From NCBI GenBank assembly GCA_001636495.1, contig KV440964.1, positions 3,364,666 through 3,428,665 on the forward strand: a stretch of DNA of 64,000 nucleotides, in the 5' to 3' direction. The translations under genes and the position numbers were made by a program. Shown here piece by piece: positions 61,819 to 64,000 of this stretch. The notes under the pieces were generated by a model. It worked only from the letters and a program-made list of their open reading frames with translations, ran no database searches and was not told where the DNA came from. How positions within the stretch are numbered: position 1 is the first letter of the stretch; each line of letters begins with the position of its first letter. This DNA is from Sutcliffiella horikoshii (GTDB lineage: Bacteria > Bacillota > Bacilli > Bacillales > Bacillaceae_I).

Positions 61819-62814
61819 CTAGTCAACAAACTGAGTATCAATGAATTCTGTAAAATCAGGTTTCTCTTTTAAGAATTTAAGATCAAAGGAAGAGTTGGCA
61901 AATTCCTGTACCACTTCCGCGTCCACTTCATGCGTGAAACGGATTCTTTCCCAAGCAGAATCGATAACTTCTTTAGATAACTCTTGATTCGTCAGCTCTT
62001 TAATCGAATTGATGGCAATCTCTTTGGACTCTTCCGGATTTTCCGAGATAAAGTCGACTGAATCTTGATGTGCATCAACAAGTTTTTGTACCAACTCATT
62101 ATTTTCTTCTATTAACTTTCCACTTGTAACAAAGATGGTGTTAGGTAGAGTCGTTCCAAATGAAATCTCATCACTATCCACTAGGATATTTGCACCATGT
62201 TCAATAGAAAGAAGAGAAGCCCACGGTTCTGGAACAGCTGCTGCATCTACACTTTTGGATTCGAACATTCCACCGTATTGTGCCGGGTTACCTGTTACAT
62301 GCTTCATACTTCCGCCAATACGCGCTGACGTCAATCCAAAGTCTTTCAGGAATGTTTCCATCTGTACATCATGTGTGCAACCAACCCCTGGCGTGATGAA
62401 TGTTGCCCCATCAAGTCCTTCAACGGATGTAATACCACTTTCCTTACTTGCGATGATTACCGTACCACCAGAAGAGGCTCCTGCCACAACCTTTACATCC
62501 GCTCCACTTACATAGTTGTTCATTGCCGGACCAGGTCCAACCAATCCTCCATGGATATCCCCTGTCTTTAATGCCGTCATGAATGCGCCACCGTCAGGGA
62601 AAGTTTTGTATTCCACTATATACTTGTCACCGAGAGCTTCTTCATACAAAGCCTTCTCACGCGCAACCATTGCTGGTACGTGATCGATATTTGGAAAATA
62701 TCCAATAACGACTTTCTCTTTTCCATCGGATCCACTCGTGCTTGATCCACAACCAGCGAGAACCCCCATTAATAGTAGAAACATTGCACTAACAACCAAC
62801 CAACCTTTTTTCAT
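61819..62814 (-). CDS. Substrate-binding lipoprotein of SsuABC/TauABC-type transporter
   Basis: 331 aa. Lipobox LLMGVLAGCGSS. NMT1/SsuA-like fold: VVIGYFPNIDHVPAMVARE, HGGLVGPGPAMNNYVSG, VAGASSGGTVIIASKESG and AAVPEPWASLL. The likely substrate is a sulfonate or a similar small anion. ATG 62814 has GGGAGG 8 bases upstream. Third gene of the operon. Confidence 0.9.
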   Translation of the reverse strand: MKKGWLVVSAMFLLLMGVLAGCGSSTSGSDGKEKVVIGYFPNIDHVPAMVAREKALYEEALGDKYIVEYKTFPDGGAFMTALKTGDIHGGLVGPGPAMNNYVSGADVKVVAGASSGGTVIIASKESGITSVEGLDGATFITPGVGCTHDVQMETFLKDFGLTSARIGGSMKHVTGNPAQYGGMFESKSVDAAAVPEPWASLLSIEHGANILVDSDEISFGTTLPNTIFVTSGKLIEENNELVQKLVDAHQDSVDFISENPEESKEIAINSIKELTNQELSKEVIDSAWERIRFTHEVDAEVVQEFANSSFDLKFLKEKPDFTEFIDTQFVD

Positions 62815-62838
62815 CTCTTTTCCTCCCATACTCTCTAT

Positions 62839-63594
62839 TTATGATTCTAAGCCCCATCGTTTGATAACATTTTTCTCAAAGCGCTGGAAGATAATTAAAT
62901 CTACTACAGAACCGATGACACAAATAATAATGATAACTCCAAAAACTAGACTCATTTGACCAAAATCAGCTGCATATTTCAGCGTGTATCCTAAACCAGG
63001 TCCCATACTCAGTAATTCAGCAGCCATAAGCGCTCTCCAAGCAAAAGCCCAAGCAAGCCTTGCACCAGTCACCGCATATGGAATGGAAGCCGGTAAAATG
63101 ATTTTCCAAAACATCTCAATGCCGGATGCCCCCATGGTAGAAGCGGCTTTTATATATAATGGAGGGACACTCTTGATTCCCATCCTCATATTAATTGTCA
63201 TAACTAGCGTTCCACCTAGAGTAACGATGAAGATGATCGCTGTCTCATTAAAACCGAACCAGATGATAGCAAGTGGTAACCATACGATACTTGGTACGCT
63301 TTGAAGAGCAAGTACGAGTGTTCCTACTGTTTCATCCGCTGTTTTTGACTTGGCAAGCCAGATGCCGAGCAGCGTTCCAATAGTTAACGCGAGTAATAAT
63401 CCGATTCCAAGCCTTTTAAAACTCGCAGCCAAATCATAAACTAACGTCATATCCATAAAACCCTGATATAGCGCCACCGCCACATTCGAAGGTTTCGGCA
63501 TGACAGCCGGTGACCACCCGATAAGCAACACGGCAACTTCCCAGATAATAAACAATGAGGCAAAAAATATGAGGCGCTTCACTCCTGCTTTCAT
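62839..63594 (-). CDS. ABC transporter permease (SsuC/TauC type)
   Basis: 251 aa, six segments, with the EAA loop GASGIEMFWKIILPASIPYAV. AGAGGAG precedes ATG. It overlaps the ATPase gene by 4 bp (ATGA). Confidence 0.92.
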   Translation of the reverse strand: MKAGVKRLIFFASLFIIWEVAVLLIGWSPAVMPKPSNVAVALYQGFMDMTLVYDLAASFKRLGIGLLLALTIGTLLGIWLAKSKTADETVGTLVLALQSVPSIVWLPLAIIWFGFNETAIIFIVTLGGTLVMTINMRMGIKSVPPLYIKAASTMGASGIEMFWKIILPASIPYAVTGARLAWAFAWRALMAAELLSMGPGLGYTLKYAADFGQMSLVFGVIIIICVIGSVVDLIIFQRFEKNVIKRWGLES

Positions 63595-64000
63595 CGGCTC
63601 AGCTCCTCTTGTACGACCTTGTCGATCTCTTTTTCCAGCATGGCACTAATTTGTGTTTCCAATTGCGCCACTTTTTCATTCGTACGTAAGCGCGGGCGTT
63701 CTGCATCCACTTTTATATCAGCAATAATGGTTCCGGGCCTCGTTCCCATCACCAGTATCCTATCTGATAGCTTGATAGATTCATGGATACTGTGTGTGAC
63801 AAACAGCACCGTTTTTTTAGTCTGGAGCCAGATAGTCTCCAATTCCTGCTGCATTCTTAAACGAGTTTGTTCATCAAGTGCACCGAATGGTTCATCCATT
63901 AAAAGGACTATCGGATCCATTGCTAATGCACGTGCAATGGAAACCCTTTGTTGCATCCCGCCGGATAGTTCATGAGGATACTGGTTTAGGTTACTACCAA
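63591..64000 (-). CDS. ABC transporter ATP-binding protein, 5' end outside window
   Basis: The frame is open to the right edge. It shows the signature NQYPHELSGGMQQR, Walker B VLLMDEPFGALDEQTR and the His switch VTHSIHESIKLSDR. The N-terminal half with Walker A lies beyond the window. First of the three transporter genes here, SsuB/TauB-like. Confidence 0.92.
   Translation of the reverse strand, partial: GSNLNQYPHELSGGMQQRVSIARALAMDPIVLLMDEPFGALDEQTRLRMQQELETIWLQTKKTVLFVTHSIHESIKLSDRILVMGTRPGTIIADIKVDAERPRLRTNEKVAQLETQISAMLEKEIDKVVQEELSR

Overview
The window comes from the chromosome of an endospore-forming Bacillaceae bacterium close to the Bacillus subtilis type. The evidence is the sporulation and germination genes (SASP, GerA-type receptor operon, SplAB, KinE-like kinase, SigI/RsgI), an S-box riboswitch, a FbpA-like protein, typical AGGAGG ribosome sites and frequent GTG/TTG starts. 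Several blocks match the B. subtilis yko-ykr region (ku, ligD, sigI, rsgI, sspD, ktrD, kinE, ogt, mtnA, mtnK, mtnU, mtnE). They are rearranged and interleaved with other loci. No phage, insertion sequence, CRISPR array or plasmid gene was seen.

Layout. 1-4.9 kb: methionine salvage (mtnE partial, mtnU, SAM riboswitch, mtnK-mtnA) with a cold-shock gene. 5-9 kb: ArsR-type regulator, Ogt, four-PAS kinase KinE. 9-12 kb: B12/radical SAM protein and small hydrophilic proteins. 12-18.6 kb: a LacI-controlled oligosaccharide locus (repressor, GDE-type glucosidase, solute-binding protein, two permeases) with three matching palindromic operators. 18.9-22.7 kb: KtrD-like K+ channel, SspD, RsgI, SigI. 23-28 kb: SDR enzyme, Ku-LigD end joining. 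28-37.6 kb: YeiH, MscS, FbpA, a nuclease-helicase fusion and a gerA-type operon. 37.9-41 kb: kynB-kynU and ribokinase. 41-47.4 kb: membrane and lipoproteins, PAP2 phosphatase, a LysM/3D cell-wall protein, an FAD monooxygenase-methyltransferase pair. 47.6-50.3 kb: DUF2164, VanW, SplA-SplB. 50.3-52.4 kb: a tadC remnant, DUF192, M42 peptidase. 52.5-56.4 kb: a B12-binding sensor with a PAS-like partner, a CheR-like methyltransferase, an unassigned structured RNA, a GNAT-like protein and a CHY zinc-finger protein. 56.4-60 kb: DUF3231, two related Cys-rich proteins, SCP2, a broken rhodanese-like gene, tRNA-Val. 60-64 kb: a WYL-like protein behind two LexA-like boxes, HD hydrolase, SCO1, and an SsuABC/TauABC-type transporter cut by the right edge.

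Most unusual items. (1) A roughly 395-nt transcript unit at 54955-55385 has a strong sigma-A promoter, a 30-codon ORF with its own ribosome site, several stems, and a terminator whose 5' arm can instead form a perfect 10-bp long-range helix. I could not assign it to any RNA class I know. (2) Next to it, a B12-binding protein carries the W-x9-EH motif of CarH-type photoreceptors but has no DNA-binding domain. It is translationally coupled to a PAS-like protein and faces a short CheR-like methyltransferase. (3) An intergenic dyad element of about 130-200 bp occurs nine times in both orientations. Its outer arms differ between copies yet stay self-complementary in the best-preserved ones.
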